From Romanomermis culicivorax (taxonomy: Eukaryota > Nematoda > Enoplea > Mermithida > Mermithidae): a stretch of 64,000 nt of DNA. The notes under the pieces are model-generated. The model was not told the origin of the DNA and made no database searches. It was given only the letters and a program-made list of their open reading frames with translations. Positions within the stretch are counted from its first letter, which is position 1. The number at the start of each line of letters is the position of its first letter. The stretch spans positions 1,302,001 through 1,366,000 of the forward strand of contig CAWUHX010000005.1 of assembly GCA_963922205.1 (NCBI GenBank), in the 5' to 3' direction. Position numbers and translations under genes: made by a program. Of the stretch, positions 33,274 to 45,009 are shown piece by piece.

Positions 33274-36129
33274 GACAAAAACCAAACCTTGTTGGCAAAA
33301 TTTTCGATATCTCCTAGACCATTTGATAATCAATATATGATTTATTTTTAAAAATAGCCTTTATTTGGGCTGTCGAACTCAAGAAAAAGCCATAGTTAAA
33401 TTGCCTATCTTGACTGATTTATTCCAACATCTTATCAAACTTACATCAGCTAAGAGGTTAAAATGAGGAAATTTCTCATTATTGAATGCAGAAAAAAACT
33501 TTTTGAGTTTCTAGGGAATTACAATAATTAGGCATTTCGAATTATTAATTCTACTAGAGACTTCTGCTTTATCGAGCCCGACTCTATAATTGTTCGATTG
33601 ATATGGAAGAAGCTTGTCGTATATTCAAGTTTTGGAGGAAAGCATCAAGTTTTTGGGGCTTTGTCTTTGGCCATAATTTTAAGCCATAAATTACTTCCTT
33701 GTTATTCATTTATTGACACTTCTTGGATTTAATATGTACAAGGTAATATTAATTGAAAAGATGCAATTGGTTAGATTCTGCGAAGAAAGTTATGCTGATA
33801 TGTCATCTAAAGCTCTCTGTTCTGAAGTTATTTAACATTTGAATGCTCATTATCTGATTGATGGCTGGAATCAGTGTGTGGCAAATCCATGATCAATTAG
33901 ATCACATCATCGATCGGATTGAAAAAAGACATGAAACATGCAGAAAATCAGGTACAATGAAAAAACAAATTTTTATGTGGAGATTTTCTGAAACTGTCCT
34001 TAAGACTTTTTTTTAAATTGAAAAAAATCTATTTTTTTCTTATTATCCAAGGAATAAACAATGAAAAGATATATTTTTCAGAGTGCTGGAATATCAAAAT
34101 CCTAAAACAGTTTCAAAATTTTTTCTTATCATTTTCGCTTTTTTCCCAAATCTGTTTATTGAGATGAAATTTAAGCTGATTTTCTAACTGGTTAGCAAAT
34201 TGAAAAAATTAGCTGATTGCTCATGTTTGACTATGAATACAGAGTAAAGAATTAGGGAGCATGTTTTAAAAAAAATCATGTTTCAGTTGACAAGTAATGG
34301 TAAAATAGGATGTCTGATTCTAAATAATCTAATTTTGTTTTTTAAGCTTTGTTGGCCGAAAAACAAACTCCTAAACAGACTTCCTAATCAATTTGGAAAA
34401 GAAATGACATCCTGGGATGACAAACATAAAATTTTTGGGAACTCAGCACAAATCTTATGTAAACATAATTTAAATCTTTCAGAGCATTATAAGTCAGAGC
34501 CCACTAGGTTGACTTCTATGATAAGTAATTTTAGTAAATTGTCCTAAAGTAGTCAAAAAGGGCAGACTGCCAGGGTTACTGTAAGTGCAGGTTTTCAACT
34601 TGGGGCTTTGCATCAATGGGCAAGTGGTGGATGCAGCCAAAAGTAGGGAAAAGAAACAGAGAAATTTACATAGATTGGTGATGCCATGTGTTGGGTATTT
34701 TTCTGGTGATTTTTTATTATGTGTTTCCCTGTACAGATTGGATGCATTGCCCATCACTCTTTAATTTACTTTTGTTTTATTATTGTATTGGCATCATTGT
34801 CTTTCACCCACTTTAAGCTGGACACCCTAATAGTTTTATTTTGTCAGCATAGGCGAAGCTTCAACAAGATTAGGATTGGAGACAGGGGTAGGATCTTCTG
34901 AAGTAGAGGTTATAGTGTTCTGCATAAGGCTTAGCAAAGTACGGAGAAGGTATCTAAGACTACAGTGAGAAAGTTTTGGATGTGTTTGTGTTTTGTTAGC
35001 CTGTGGCTGAACTGTTGCAACTCCCTTTGTACAAACACAAAGGTCAGTCCTCACCTCCTCCACACCACAGAAGCCTAACATGGCCATGATTCATTGTTTA
35101 GGGTAGTGAGGACTTTTTATTCAAAAACTTTTATAAGATGTAAACAAGAGGATTTTTTTTTCAGAAAAATAATGATTATGCCTTGAATGATGGTTGACAA
35201 TAAAAAGATGATCAGTTTTTTCCATGCTCCAATAGTGATTCTGATATGCAGCGAGTGAAACTTTTGCATAAGGTTAAGTAGGTACAATTATTATTTTTTC
35301 TGTTCTGACATCAATATAGTAGTCCTACTACACCCACAAGAATTTTAGATTGAAATCTCAAACAGACGGTGACAAACAAAATGAATACTAAATTTGTCTC
35401 TTTTTCAGCCCACAAGAAAAGTACTGCGTTCACAAGTTATTTTTAATGTCAGAGGTGAAAAATTCATCTCTAAACATTTTTTTGAAAAACTCATGCAAAC
35501 TTTATTCCACAAATAACTTACCACATTAAAAAGGGCTTCATCAAGGACCATACAGTCATTTTTGAAGGGACACAAGTGCATCAAGGTGTATTGCAAGTTT
35601 GGTTGACATTTTTTAGCATTAAATCTGGTCAATAATGAATCTTTCTCATGCTAGTATAATCAGTACCATAGTTTCGATGCTACAGTGGGATTGGTTTTTC
35701 CAGGCAAGTGAGCATTGAGGAGCCTCTCTCTGACTGGCAAAGTAACAATTCTTCTAAAAAAACATATTGGTGTCAAAATTTGAAAGTCTGGGAAAGATAT
35801 GCAAAATTTACCATAGAAACCTTTATCATAACATTTCTGGTGATTATCTCATGGTTGTGCAAATTGGCCAAAGTTAACACAAACTGTGTCTACTCTGATT
35901 TGAATAGACAACATGCATTAAAAGGCTGTTCCTCTATGTTTTTGGTCATTGTATTTGTTTGTAAAAAAAAATTGGAGGCCTGACCAGCCTTTTTTATTTT
36001 ACATAATTGATCATTATTTGTGTGGAGATATTTCACCCAAATACAATCTACTTCACTTGGACATTTCAGGATACTCTTACACCAGAGGAAATGCATGATA
36101 GGACCCAGATTTCTGTAGTTCCGCCCTGC
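33274..36129. other. Non-coding region
   Basis: AT-rich sequence with scattered short open frames on both strands, none with recognisable domains or paired splice sites. Confidence 0.5.
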
Positions 36130-37045
36130 ATGGAAGCCCTTTTTTGGCATGTTTTTACTTCCATAAATGCCATATAGAGGTGAGAGGAATTTGAGAATGG
36201 AAGCTTAACATTATTGTAATGAACAGTTATTGGTTCATTACAATAATGTTCTTTTCCCTGTTTCTATTTGATTGTTTGAATGTTTGATACATTAAAGCAG
36301 AAAGCATGAGCTTGTTTACCAGGTTTTGACCTCAGGTTGGGTCTTGTTCCAGTGTAGTCATGAAATTTGGTCTAGGGAGAGCCATGGAAATCAATGCCAA
36401 AAAGTTGCCCACATGTGAGTTTCATTCATTTGATTAATTGTAAACTCTAATTTTGTCAGCAAGAATGCTATCTTCAGACCCCTAACCTTTACTTTTTCTG
36501 GTAGTTTTAGGTTTGATCTACATTTTTAGAATCACATTTTTTTATGTTTTAGATCTATATTTTTTTTCAAAAAAAGAAATATAGGGATTCATAAATGACA
36601 CTTTCCAGCCATTTTTTGGCATATTTTTATTTCTGTAAATGCCACATAAAGGTGAGAGGAATTTGAGAATGGATGCTTAACTTCATTGTAATAAACACTT
36701 ATTGGTTTCATAGACCCAGCCCTTCATCTCTATGACTATCAAACAGTTTCTGAACAGCATATGTTAATTTTACCTATTTCAATTTTTTGTTTGAATGTTT
36801 GATACATTAGAGCAGAAAGCATGAGCTTGTGCACAAGGTTTTGACTACACGTTGGGTCTAGTTCCAGTGTTGTCATGAAATTTCATCTAGCCTGAACCAT
36901 GAAAATCAATGCCAGAAGTTGCCCACATCTGAGCTTCATTCATTTGATAAATTGTAAACATTAATTTTATCAGCAAGAATGCTATTTTCAGACCCTTAAC
37001 CTTTACTTTTTTTGGTGGTTTTAGGTTCGATCTACATTTTTATGA
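36130..37045. repeat. Pair of direct repeats, about 430 bp each
   Basis: Copy 1 (about 36130-36540) and copy 2 (about 36611-37045) share long words such as GGTGAGAGGAATTTGAGAAT, GTTTGAATGTTTGATACATT, GCAGAAAGCATGAGCTTGT and CAGCAAGAATGCTAT in the same order. Copy 1 carries an 18-bp perfect hairpin at 36207-36250 that copy 2 lacks. Copy 2 has a different segment at about 36700-36770. Confidence 0.85.
36207..36250. repeat. Perfect hairpin, 18-bp arms
   Basis: AACATTATTGTAATGAAC, an 8-base loop, then its exact reverse complement. It lies inside direct-repeat copy 1 and could be a tiny inverted-repeat insertion or a small structured RNA site. Confidence 0.8.
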
Positions 37046-37744
37046 TCACACTCTCTACTCTCTTTCCGCCCAATTTGTCCCCCACGAAATCATCAACGAC
37101 TTTATACCATCCCCATACACATTTTCCTGAGTCCCATATTCCCACATAGGAAAGGGTATCTTCTCTAAATTTAGGTTCTGTTTCCCATGTGGCCATTCGG
37201 TTTATTTTGGCCTGACCCTGGCCATATTCACTCTCATAAGACTAACTGGGGAAGGTTGATTTTAGCTTCCATTAAGATAGTGGTGTTTGTATTGCTTTGT
37301 TGTCACGATAGTTTACATTTTGTTAAGTTTACACTTTCTCCACCTTTCAGGGGCTTTATTCTTATCTTAGTTTATTTCTATTCTCACTTTCGCTCCCGAT
37401 CAGTCGCATTTTCCTGCCGCTATCAAATCTTTTTCAAAATGACTATGCCCTCTACCTCATCAGCTGCAGACGAGCCGGGGCCCTAATGAGTATCATTGAA
37501 CCTAAACGAACGATACATACACTCGGGCAAACAACAGCCGCATCAAAACGACCTCAGTTTTTGTTGCAATGGTACATTTTATTTTACAAGCCCTTTTCTT
37601 TTCGCTTTAATCTATGCATTTGCTAATCTTTTCTTTGCACCCCATGGGATACCTCCCCTCTACAGCCTTGCGCTAGAGCCCATGGTCAGCTGCCACAATC
37701 CAGTTATTGTCAACTAGTTGCATTTGCTACGCCACAACCCCCTG
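37046..37744. other. GC-richer unassigned stretch
   Basis: Less AT-rich than its surroundings, with pyrimidine-rich 5'-leader-like sequence leading to an ATG at about 37440 that encodes MTMPSTSSAADEPGP and stops. It looks like the start of a broken gene or retroelement leader, but nothing after it is recognisable. Confidence 0.35.
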
Positions 37745-38290
37745 CTGCTTTATTTAAATTTTAATTCAATTTAAAATTAAATTAAATTTTAAATTAAATT
37801 AAAATTTAAATTAAATTAAATTTTAAATTAAATTAAATTTTAAATTAAATTAAATTTTAAATTAAATTAAATTTTAAATTAAATTAAATTTTAAATTAAA
37901 TTAAATTTTAAATTAAATTAAATTTTAAATTAAATTAAATTTTAAATTAAACTAATTTTAAATTAAATTAAATTTTAAATTAAATCAAATTTCAAATTAA
38001 ATTAAATTTTAAATTAAATTAAATTTTAAATTAAATTTTAAATTAAATTAAATTTTGAATTAAATTAAATTTTAAATTAAATTAAATTTTAAATTAAATT
38101 TAATTTTAAATTGAATTAAATTTGGAATTAAATTGAATTTTAAATTAAATTAAATTTTAAATTAAATTAAATTTCAAATCAAATTGAATTGAATTTTAAA
38201 TTAAATTAATTTTTAAATTGAATTAAATTTTAAATCAAATTAAATTTTAGATTAAATTAAATTAAATTTACATTTTAAAGAATGAAAAAT
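37745..38290. repeat. AT minisatellite, about 17-bp unit
   Basis: Built almost only of AAATT/TTTAA words, unit AAATTAAATTAAATTTT, over some 30 copies with scattered substitutions that increase to the right. It is nearly self-complementary and can form many alternative hairpins. Confidence 0.92.
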
Positions 38291-38403
38291 TAAATTTTTA
38301 TCAAGCCATAAATTAAATTTTTTATGGAAAAATTAATGAAAAAAAATTAAATTAACTAAATTGAACTTTAAATTGAACTGTAAATCAAAGTATAAATACA
38401 ACA

Positions 38404-39530
38404 ATTGATTACATATTGAAAATAAGTCACTCAATTAATCTTTTGGGTTTCTTGAGCTTTCTCAATGTTTTTTCTTCCAGATTCCCACGCCTCAGCCAAG
38501 AATCGTTGGAATTGGTGGCTGTATTATTCGAGATCAATACAATAGCGACTCCGTTGGGAAGTCAAAGCGGCGTCAATCGGCAAATTTGGATAGCTCCTGA
38601 ACAAAAAGAAAAAAGGTGAATACTTTGTTGACTTTTGTGGTGTGCTATTGTATGTAGAACAGACATTTGGTAGGTATATATCCCAATCTGTATGCTTGTT
38701 ATTGACATACATGGAAATCATGGTAGCTAGTGTCTTATTGAATCTTTCTGTAAGGCTTAACTTTTCGGGTGCCACACAATTCACAAATTTTGAGCACTAA
38801 TGCTGACAAAAAAATTGCTCCTTTGTCTGACAAAAGAACAAGGGGGGGGGGGGGCACCAAAGCCCAAAACGATTTCTGTAACAATGATTTTTGCTGTAGT
38901 TCCTGCTGTTCCATCTGGTATGGCTACAGGGATTGCATACTTAGTTAGGTATTCTGTGAAAACAATGGCATATTTGTTTCCATTTTTTGTCATTGTTAAG
39001 GGTCCTAATATGTCAACAGCCATTCTGTCAAAAGGTCCTGTTAGGGATATGAGTACCAAAGGTGCTTTTGTTCTCTTCTCTGTCATTTTCTTCATTGTGC
39101 AACTGATACATTTTTCACAATGTAACTGGGTTTCTTTATACATTCCTGGCCAGAAATAATGAGTTCTGATTCTGGCTAAGGTTCTAACAAATCCTAAGTG
39201 ACCGGAAAAAACATCATTGTGACAAGCTTCTAAAATTTCTTCTACCATGCTTCTGGGTATGACTAATTTAGGTTCGGTTTCTGGTGCCTTAGGTATATGA
39301 TACAGAATATTTTCAATGATCACATAATCATCACTCGTGAGTTGCACATGTTGCATTTCTCTAAACTCAACTGGTAACTGATTAAATAGCATATACTCAA
39401 GATACTTTCTGCAAAATTCATCTTTCTGTTGTGCTTCTCGAATCTTTGTTAGCATCTCTTGAGTCTCATTTACATTGGTAACTGCAGCACAAATCGGGTT
39501 TCTTGAAAGTGTATCAGCATTCTTATTCAC
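38404..39530 (-). pseudogene. Integrase of Element 3
   Basis: The zinc finger (GHLGFVRTL...YFWPGMY...CEKCISC) lies at about 39200-39080. The first catalytic Asp is in MAVDILGPL (about 39015). A run of 12 G at about 38841-38852 (C on the coding strand) shifts the frame just before the second Asp region. After the shift the frame recovers with Glu in SLTERFNKTL (about 38755) and the rest of the core, down to an in-frame stop at about 38524 and a final stop near 38404. The G-run expansion alone explains the break. Confidence 0.8.
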
Positions 39531-39743
39531 TCCTCCAGGTCTATGCTTAATATTGAGTTCCAGAAATTCTTGAAGGGCTAATCCCTATCTTGCAATTCGT
39601 CCAGAGGGATTTGGTTTCGAAAAGACACTACTCAGGGCTGAGTGATATGTGCAAATGGTAACTCTCTGTTGATAAAGATACTGTCGGAAATGTTTCACTG
39701 CACAGACGACAGCTAAAGCTTCTTGTTCAGTAACCGAATAGTT
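39531..39743 (-). pseudogene. RNase H tail of Element 3
   Basis: The frame shows YSVTEQEALAVVCAVKHFRQYL, typical of Ty3/Gypsy RNase H, and a final NKNADTLSRNP motif leading into integrase. Two stops replace expected Trp codons (near 39744 and 39583). Confidence 0.75.
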
Positions 39744-40700
39744 TCATTCTACTTTGCTCAAACTTCGACTAGCTAAAGCGATAGGTTGCTCTCCATTTTT
39801 GGTCTGTTGTGAAAGCACTGCACCAATACTTTCTATAGATGCATCAGTGTATAGTATGAATGCATTGTGAAAGTCCAGGTGAATAAGTAAGGGTGATGTA
39901 ACAAGGGTGTTCTTCAAGGTTTCGAAACTTTCTTGACATGCTGATCTCCAGTCATATTTCTGATTAAGTTTCAAAAGTTGATGAAGAGGGTAAGCTTTTC
40001 TGGCAAAGTTTCTGATAAATCGGCGATTGTAGCTTGCTAAACCTAAAAAGCTACATAACTGGTCAACATTTTTTGGAGTCGGAAATTGTTTAACTGCTTT
40101 TATCTTTTCTTCATCCGGTCGAATTCCAGTTGCTGAGATTTGGTGACCAAGGTATGAAATTTCTGACTGCAAGAAGTGACATTTCTCGAGTCTAAGTTTC
40201 AGTCCTGCATTTTGTAGTCTTTGAAAAACTTCTTCCAATCCTTCAAGGTGTTCCTGAAAAGTTCTTTCAAAAATTAATACATCATCTAAGTAAACTAAAC
40301 AGGTTGACCACTGCAATCCACTCAAAACTAAATCCATAAGTCTCTGAAAAGTTGCGGATGCATTGCATAATCCAAATGGCACTACTGAAAATTCAAATAG
40401 TCCATTGCAAGTTTTAAATGCTGTCTTTTCTCTGTCTTTTTCAGCAACGGGTATCTGCCAGTATCCCCATGCTTGATCAAGTGTTGAGAATAGGGTGGCT
40501 CCATGTACAGCACCAAAATATCATCTATTCTAGGTAATGGGTGACTGTCTTTCTTGGTGACACTGTTAAGTTTCCGGTAATCTACACAATAGTGAAATTC
40601 TCCTGTCTTCTTGGGCACCAGAATCACTGGGCTGGCCCACAGACTTTGTGAGGGTTTAATCACTCCTTTCTCAGGCATCTTATTGATTTCCTCATCAATG
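39744..40700 (-). pseudogene. Reverse transcriptase of Element 3
   Basis: The N-terminal part (GVIKPSQSLWASPVILVPKK, VDYRKLN) is in one frame to about 40520 and then shifts. The palm continues with MPFGLCNASATFQRLMD and the catalytic LVYLDDVLIF (about 40290), followed by a thumb/connection with FLGLASYNRRFI. Both Asp of the YLDD box are kept. One frameshift and an internal stop break the product. Confidence 0.85.
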
Positions 40701-41100
40701 GCTTCTCGTTGCTTGTAGGGTACTCTATAGGGTATCTGCCTAATTGGTCAGTTGTCTCCAGTATCAATCGTATGTTCTGCTAAGTTAGTTTTTCCTAAAT
40801 CTCTTTCATCTTGGGCAAAAAGTGAAGAGAATCGGACGAGTAACTGTCGAAATTGATGACCTTGCTTAGGGCTGAGTTTCGCCAGTTTGATTTCCTTGTT
40901 GATCACTTCTAGAACTTGTTCTGGTATCGTACTATTGTTTTTTGTTTCACTCCCCTGACCTATAGTCGAAGTAATGACCTGACATTGGGGTGTTTCAAAG
41001 GTTTTGTTGCATGACCATGGCTGTCTAAATACTCGAACTTTTCCTACTTTGGTGTTTCTGTACAGAATAAAGGGTGTACTGGTATGATTCCATCATCAGG

Positions 41101-41660
41101 TCACACTAAACATGAAGGGACTTCTAACTGAAATCGATTTACAAATCGTGGGATTGGTTCAAAAATTAATGAGTCAAATTTGGCATATGGGGCTTCTAAT
41201 CTAGCTGTAACAAAACTAATCAATCTGGGTGACAAAGTTATGGTCTTGTCTAGAACAGTGATTCCGCATGAGGTCTCTGGTAGATAGATCTTGGTATTTT
41301 TCATGGGTACTGATATGTTTCCAAAATCAATCTGAGCTTTCTTCCACTGTAAATCAATTTTAGCAAATGGATGTAAATAATCGGTTCCAAGCAACAAATC
41401 ATATGTTGAATCTTTAACAACATGAACTCTTAAAAATTCTGCTGGGGCTACTACAGAATTTGGGATATTAAGTGACACTTTGATCCAACATGATGCTACA
41501 ATCTCAGTAGTGACGTTATTAAATACTCTAAATCCTGGTATCACAGCTGGTAACAAATTGTATCCTCTCCGAGTAGCTAAAAATTGTATCCTCTCCGAGT
41601 AGCTAAAAGGGTTGTAACTGGGACTTCAAAGTCTTCATTAATCCAAACCTCGATAGTAGG
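41101..41660 (-). pseudogene. Retroviral-type aspartic protease region of Element 3
   Basis: The C-terminal half is clear: DLLLGTDYLHPF followed by a strand-rich tail. The expected DTG active site should lie at about 41600-41620, but there a 26-bp tandem duplication (about 41557-41608) shifts the frame and no DTG is readable. It is probably inactive. Confidence 0.65.
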
Positions 41661-41843
41661 GCATCGATCCTGACACAAACCACTGTGGTTAGAAGAGTTG
41701 GTAAATTATTCCTCATCTTGGGTTTCTTTAGGGTGACTATCGGTTCAAGTGCTTGAACTATAACTTTACCTAATGAATCAAGTTCAATGTCCTCATAATC
41801 TGTTCCTTTCGCCTGTGACACATTCTGAATTTCTGTTACATTA

Positions 41844-42692
41844 TCATTCATGTTGGTTTCTTTCACATGACTGATCAGTTGCTCCTTGGGTTTCTACACG
41901 TTGTTTTAAGGTTGAGAACTTCACAGTAGGTTGTTTCATTCGTTTTGGGAACCATTTTCTTCGGGTAAAATAACTCTGACATGCACAAGTCTTTTTTCGC
42001 AGATATCTTCGTAAAATAAGCCAGGTTACTGTAGCAATACCAGCTAAGATCAAAAGAACTATCAATATGTTAAGTATCTACTGTAGTGGTCCTGATACTA
42101 AGTAATTGATGAAATTAATCAGATTATTGGTTCAAGTGGTGGCAATGTGTTCAAGTGAATTGGTTGCTCCTTCTGTGACTTCTGCTTTCCAGTACCAGCC
42201 AAAGTTTGATAAACTAGATGGATCAAGCACTAAATTAGCCGTATACTTAACTAGTCTATCAAAAGTTCCTTCAAAAACGCTCAGTTTCGAAAAGTAACTC
42301 CTCATGAGTCCAAAAGTGTGAAGAATTCCAGTCAGTTGATTGTGGAAATATGATGGTGAATTAAACGTTTGTAACTTATAGCTTCCTGTCCATTAGATGT
42401 GGAATGGAACACTGGTTACATGTACCGGTCCTGAACTAGTTTTCCAACCTTCTGGAAGGTCTTTATACAATCCTATAGTATGGTAGTTGCAGACTACGAT
42501 GGGTTCTTGATCTAAAAGATCATGTGAGCCAGGTACAACAAAGTAGGTGAGGTTTCTCGCTAAAATTGGTAAATAAGCGTAACATATATCGTTGATTCGG
42601 TAATCCCAAAAAATTGATCGGGTATGATTCTAACACATTCCCATATCATGAGAGCTTGACCAGCAAAAGCAGCAACTATGTCATTTCTCATG
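41844..42692 (-). pseudogene. Env-like membrane glycoprotein remnant (C-terminal part)
   Basis: One frame from about 42605 to 41868 encodes an ectodomain-like stretch with spaced Cys, an N-glycosylation site in ARNLTYF and a VVPGSHDL motif. A strongly hydrophobic segment (ILIVLLILAGIATVTWLIL, about 42068-42012) and a basic tail follow. A second frame upstream (to about 42692) continues it. Stops occur at about 42393, 42113 and 42077 and a frameshift at about 42600. The architecture is that of a class-I-like or errantivirus-type envelope protein's membrane-proximal half. The family assignment is by architecture only. Confidence 0.5.
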
Positions 42693-44382
42693 AGTAAAGC
42701 ATTCGTTTACATACTTCTCCTCAATTCAATTCTTAGAACCTAATGCACAGTGTTTTTTCTTGCCCAGTGCAGACTTTTTTTATTTCTCCAAATTCAAGTG
42801 GCCAAGAATGATAATTTACACAACAACTTTTCTATCTGCACATTTCTTCCTTAGTTTGTTCAATGGGCTTTCCAAACAAATATTATGTGTTAAGAGAGGT
42901 TTTGCAGTTAGTTTTATAAAAGTTTAGTGGCAACTTTTTAACTCTGCCCCTACCTAAAATTCTGATATTATGGGAGTCATCTATGTTTGGATATCATGAT
43001 TTTTAAAGCTTCTTCTTTAGTGAAATTTTTTGTATGTTTTTCTCTTTTGCAGTTTTTTTCATATTTTTCTCTATTATGAAAAATTGCTTGCTTATGCTCA
43101 AAATATATGTTGACAAGATTCGATTTTCCACAGATCTGCAGTTGTCTATAGTGCTCCAAAATGTGGCTTCACAGCTGAAGGTCAAACCTTGAGGTGAGCT
43201 TATTTTCTGTTTTTTTAATTTTATTGTTTTTCTAGTTTTTTTACTCATTTTTAATTTTCAATTGCTTTTTTTAGTTTGTTCTATTTCTTTTTTTATTTGT
43301 GTTCTAGTTTTTTCTAATTTTTTTCTAGTTTTTTCCAGAAAATCCAAGGAATTTAGCAATAAAGTTCCCCTATTTCTACATTTTTTCTAGTCAATTTTTT
43401 GCTCACTCTCTTTTTTTGTGTTTTTTTCTACCAAGTTTTTCACTTTCACTTTTTTGTTTCTTGTTTACTGAATTTTTCGCTAATTTTTTTGTACTTTTTA
43501 CATATTTTTTTCTCTTTTTGTATTTCCATCCAAGTCCCATCAATTAAGTCATTATTGCCCATACATCCCTCTCTTTCAGTGAAATTTAAATTTACACCTA
43601 AAAATATTTTTTTTCAGTTTTTGGTCCATTTCAACCTCAAAAAATTACTGACAAGAAAAAATTTTGTAATGAAAGTTTTCAGTTAAGTTTTACATTTTAA
43701 AAAGTTGAGTCAAAAATGTAAATTAGAGGTATAACATTTTTTCAAGAAGAAAAAACAAAAAAGCAAAACAAAAAATGAAGACAAACAAACCAAAAAATTA
43801 ACATATGATTTTTGTATATTTGTGAACTCAGAAGTATCTGAAGTCAAAAATTGAAAATTAGTGGTTAACTGTATTCTAAATCATTGACCACCTGTTTTTT
43901 TGATACCGTATCTTACTGTTGGTTCATTGTTTAATTTCATCCTGAAGAAAATGATGACTATGATTATCAATTATCAATGTCAATGCTGTCATTGATTTTT
44001 TCCCCGAACATTCTAGCCAGTGCCACATCACCCAATGAGGTTGTTACCACGAATAGCAGTGGTAAATTTCTTGAAGAAAAAACATTTTGTACTGTATCAA
44101 AAAATCTTTGATAATCGAGTTCTGTTTTTAAATTTTTTCTTCATTGAGACTCGGGCAAGTGGTGCTCAACCTTGCCTCAATTCCTGCCTTTTCCCACTTT
44201 TTTACCATCAGAAAAATCACTGAGTTGAAATATTACTGTAAAATAAATGGTAGGTTAGGCTAGTTACTGTAGCCCGAATTTTAGATGAAAATTTCAGATT
44301 CTAAAATCAATGACTGGAGTCGGAAACATACATGTAATTGGGGAGAGGGAAGTGCCATAGGAACCCCCTCCCAAAAATCATC
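42693..44382. other. Non-coding, partly pyrimidine-rich region
   Basis: At 43206-43530 the plus strand is dominated by T with recurrent CTAGTTTTTT words, a low-complexity tract. Elsewhere no gene is visible. Confidence 0.5.
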
Positions 44383-44443
44383 TACCATATGGCTAGCCAT
44401 TGGGTGATTGCTCATTTCTAATCCAATGGCTAGCCATATGGTA
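44383..44443. repeat. Perfect hairpin, 21-bp arms
   Basis: TACCATATGGCTAGCCATTGG at 44383-44403 is exactly complemented at 44423-44443 across a 19-base loop. Each arm itself contains short palindromes (CCATATGG, GGCTAGCC). Confidence 0.85.
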
Positions 44444-45009
44444 GCCTGGGTACCCCTATGCATTTGATCAGGAAAAATTTTGATGAAAAATGTCAAATTT
44501 TCAATAAAAAATGGTCAAAAAAAGTAAATATTCTTGGCCCTTTGTGCCGTGAATACATTTTTTTCTTCTTCTTAGGAAAAAATTACAATTTTTTGAACTT
44601 TTCTCCTGACTTTTTTCATCAAAAAATCGATTTTTTTTCCTTGAGAGACCCCTCCCCCCAAAATTTTGAGAATTACTGACACTAGCCCAAAACAGTCGCC
44701 TGACTCCCCCCAGACCTGGAGGCCCCATTACATGTAGGACCAAAAAAGAGGCACTTGGCAGTGCTGCGAGCATCCAATTTGTCGTCTCTGTTCCCTGACT
44801 AGTGAGGAACTAATTATTTAAAAAAATGGCATCAATTGCATTCAGTGTCAGTGCATGTTCATAAACTTGTATAGGATGAATTGAAGCAAATGTGTGTCGA
44901 TCAAGAATGGCTGAACCTGGCCATCTGCCAAAAAACCAACATTGGGCGTGGCATTTTCACCCTCATAAAAATCACCAGAGGCACCATTGCAGCTAATTAC
45001 GGCTAAAAT

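Larger units (their letters stand above)
38404..42692 (-). mobile_element. Element 3: decayed Gypsy-type element with an Env-like remnant upstream of protease
   Basis: Reading leftward from 42692 the order is Env-like membrane protein remnant, protease, RT, RNase H, integrase. Each domain is recognisable but interrupted by stops and frameshifts. No LTR, Gag or target duplication was found, so the ends are approximate. The integrase and RT differ clearly from Elements 1 and 2, so it is another lineage. The Env-like part before the protease is out of the usual gag-pol-env order. It may belong to a different element joined by insertion. Confidence 0.75.

Noticed and set aside
34278..35087. Overlapping open frames of about 80-90 codons on both strands
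   Set aside because: No splice pairing, no recognisable motif and typical random length for this AT content.
37187..37486. 99-codon open frame with a plausible start at about 37440
   Set aside because: The part before the ATG looks like leader sequence, the peptide after it stops within 15 codons, and no exon follows.
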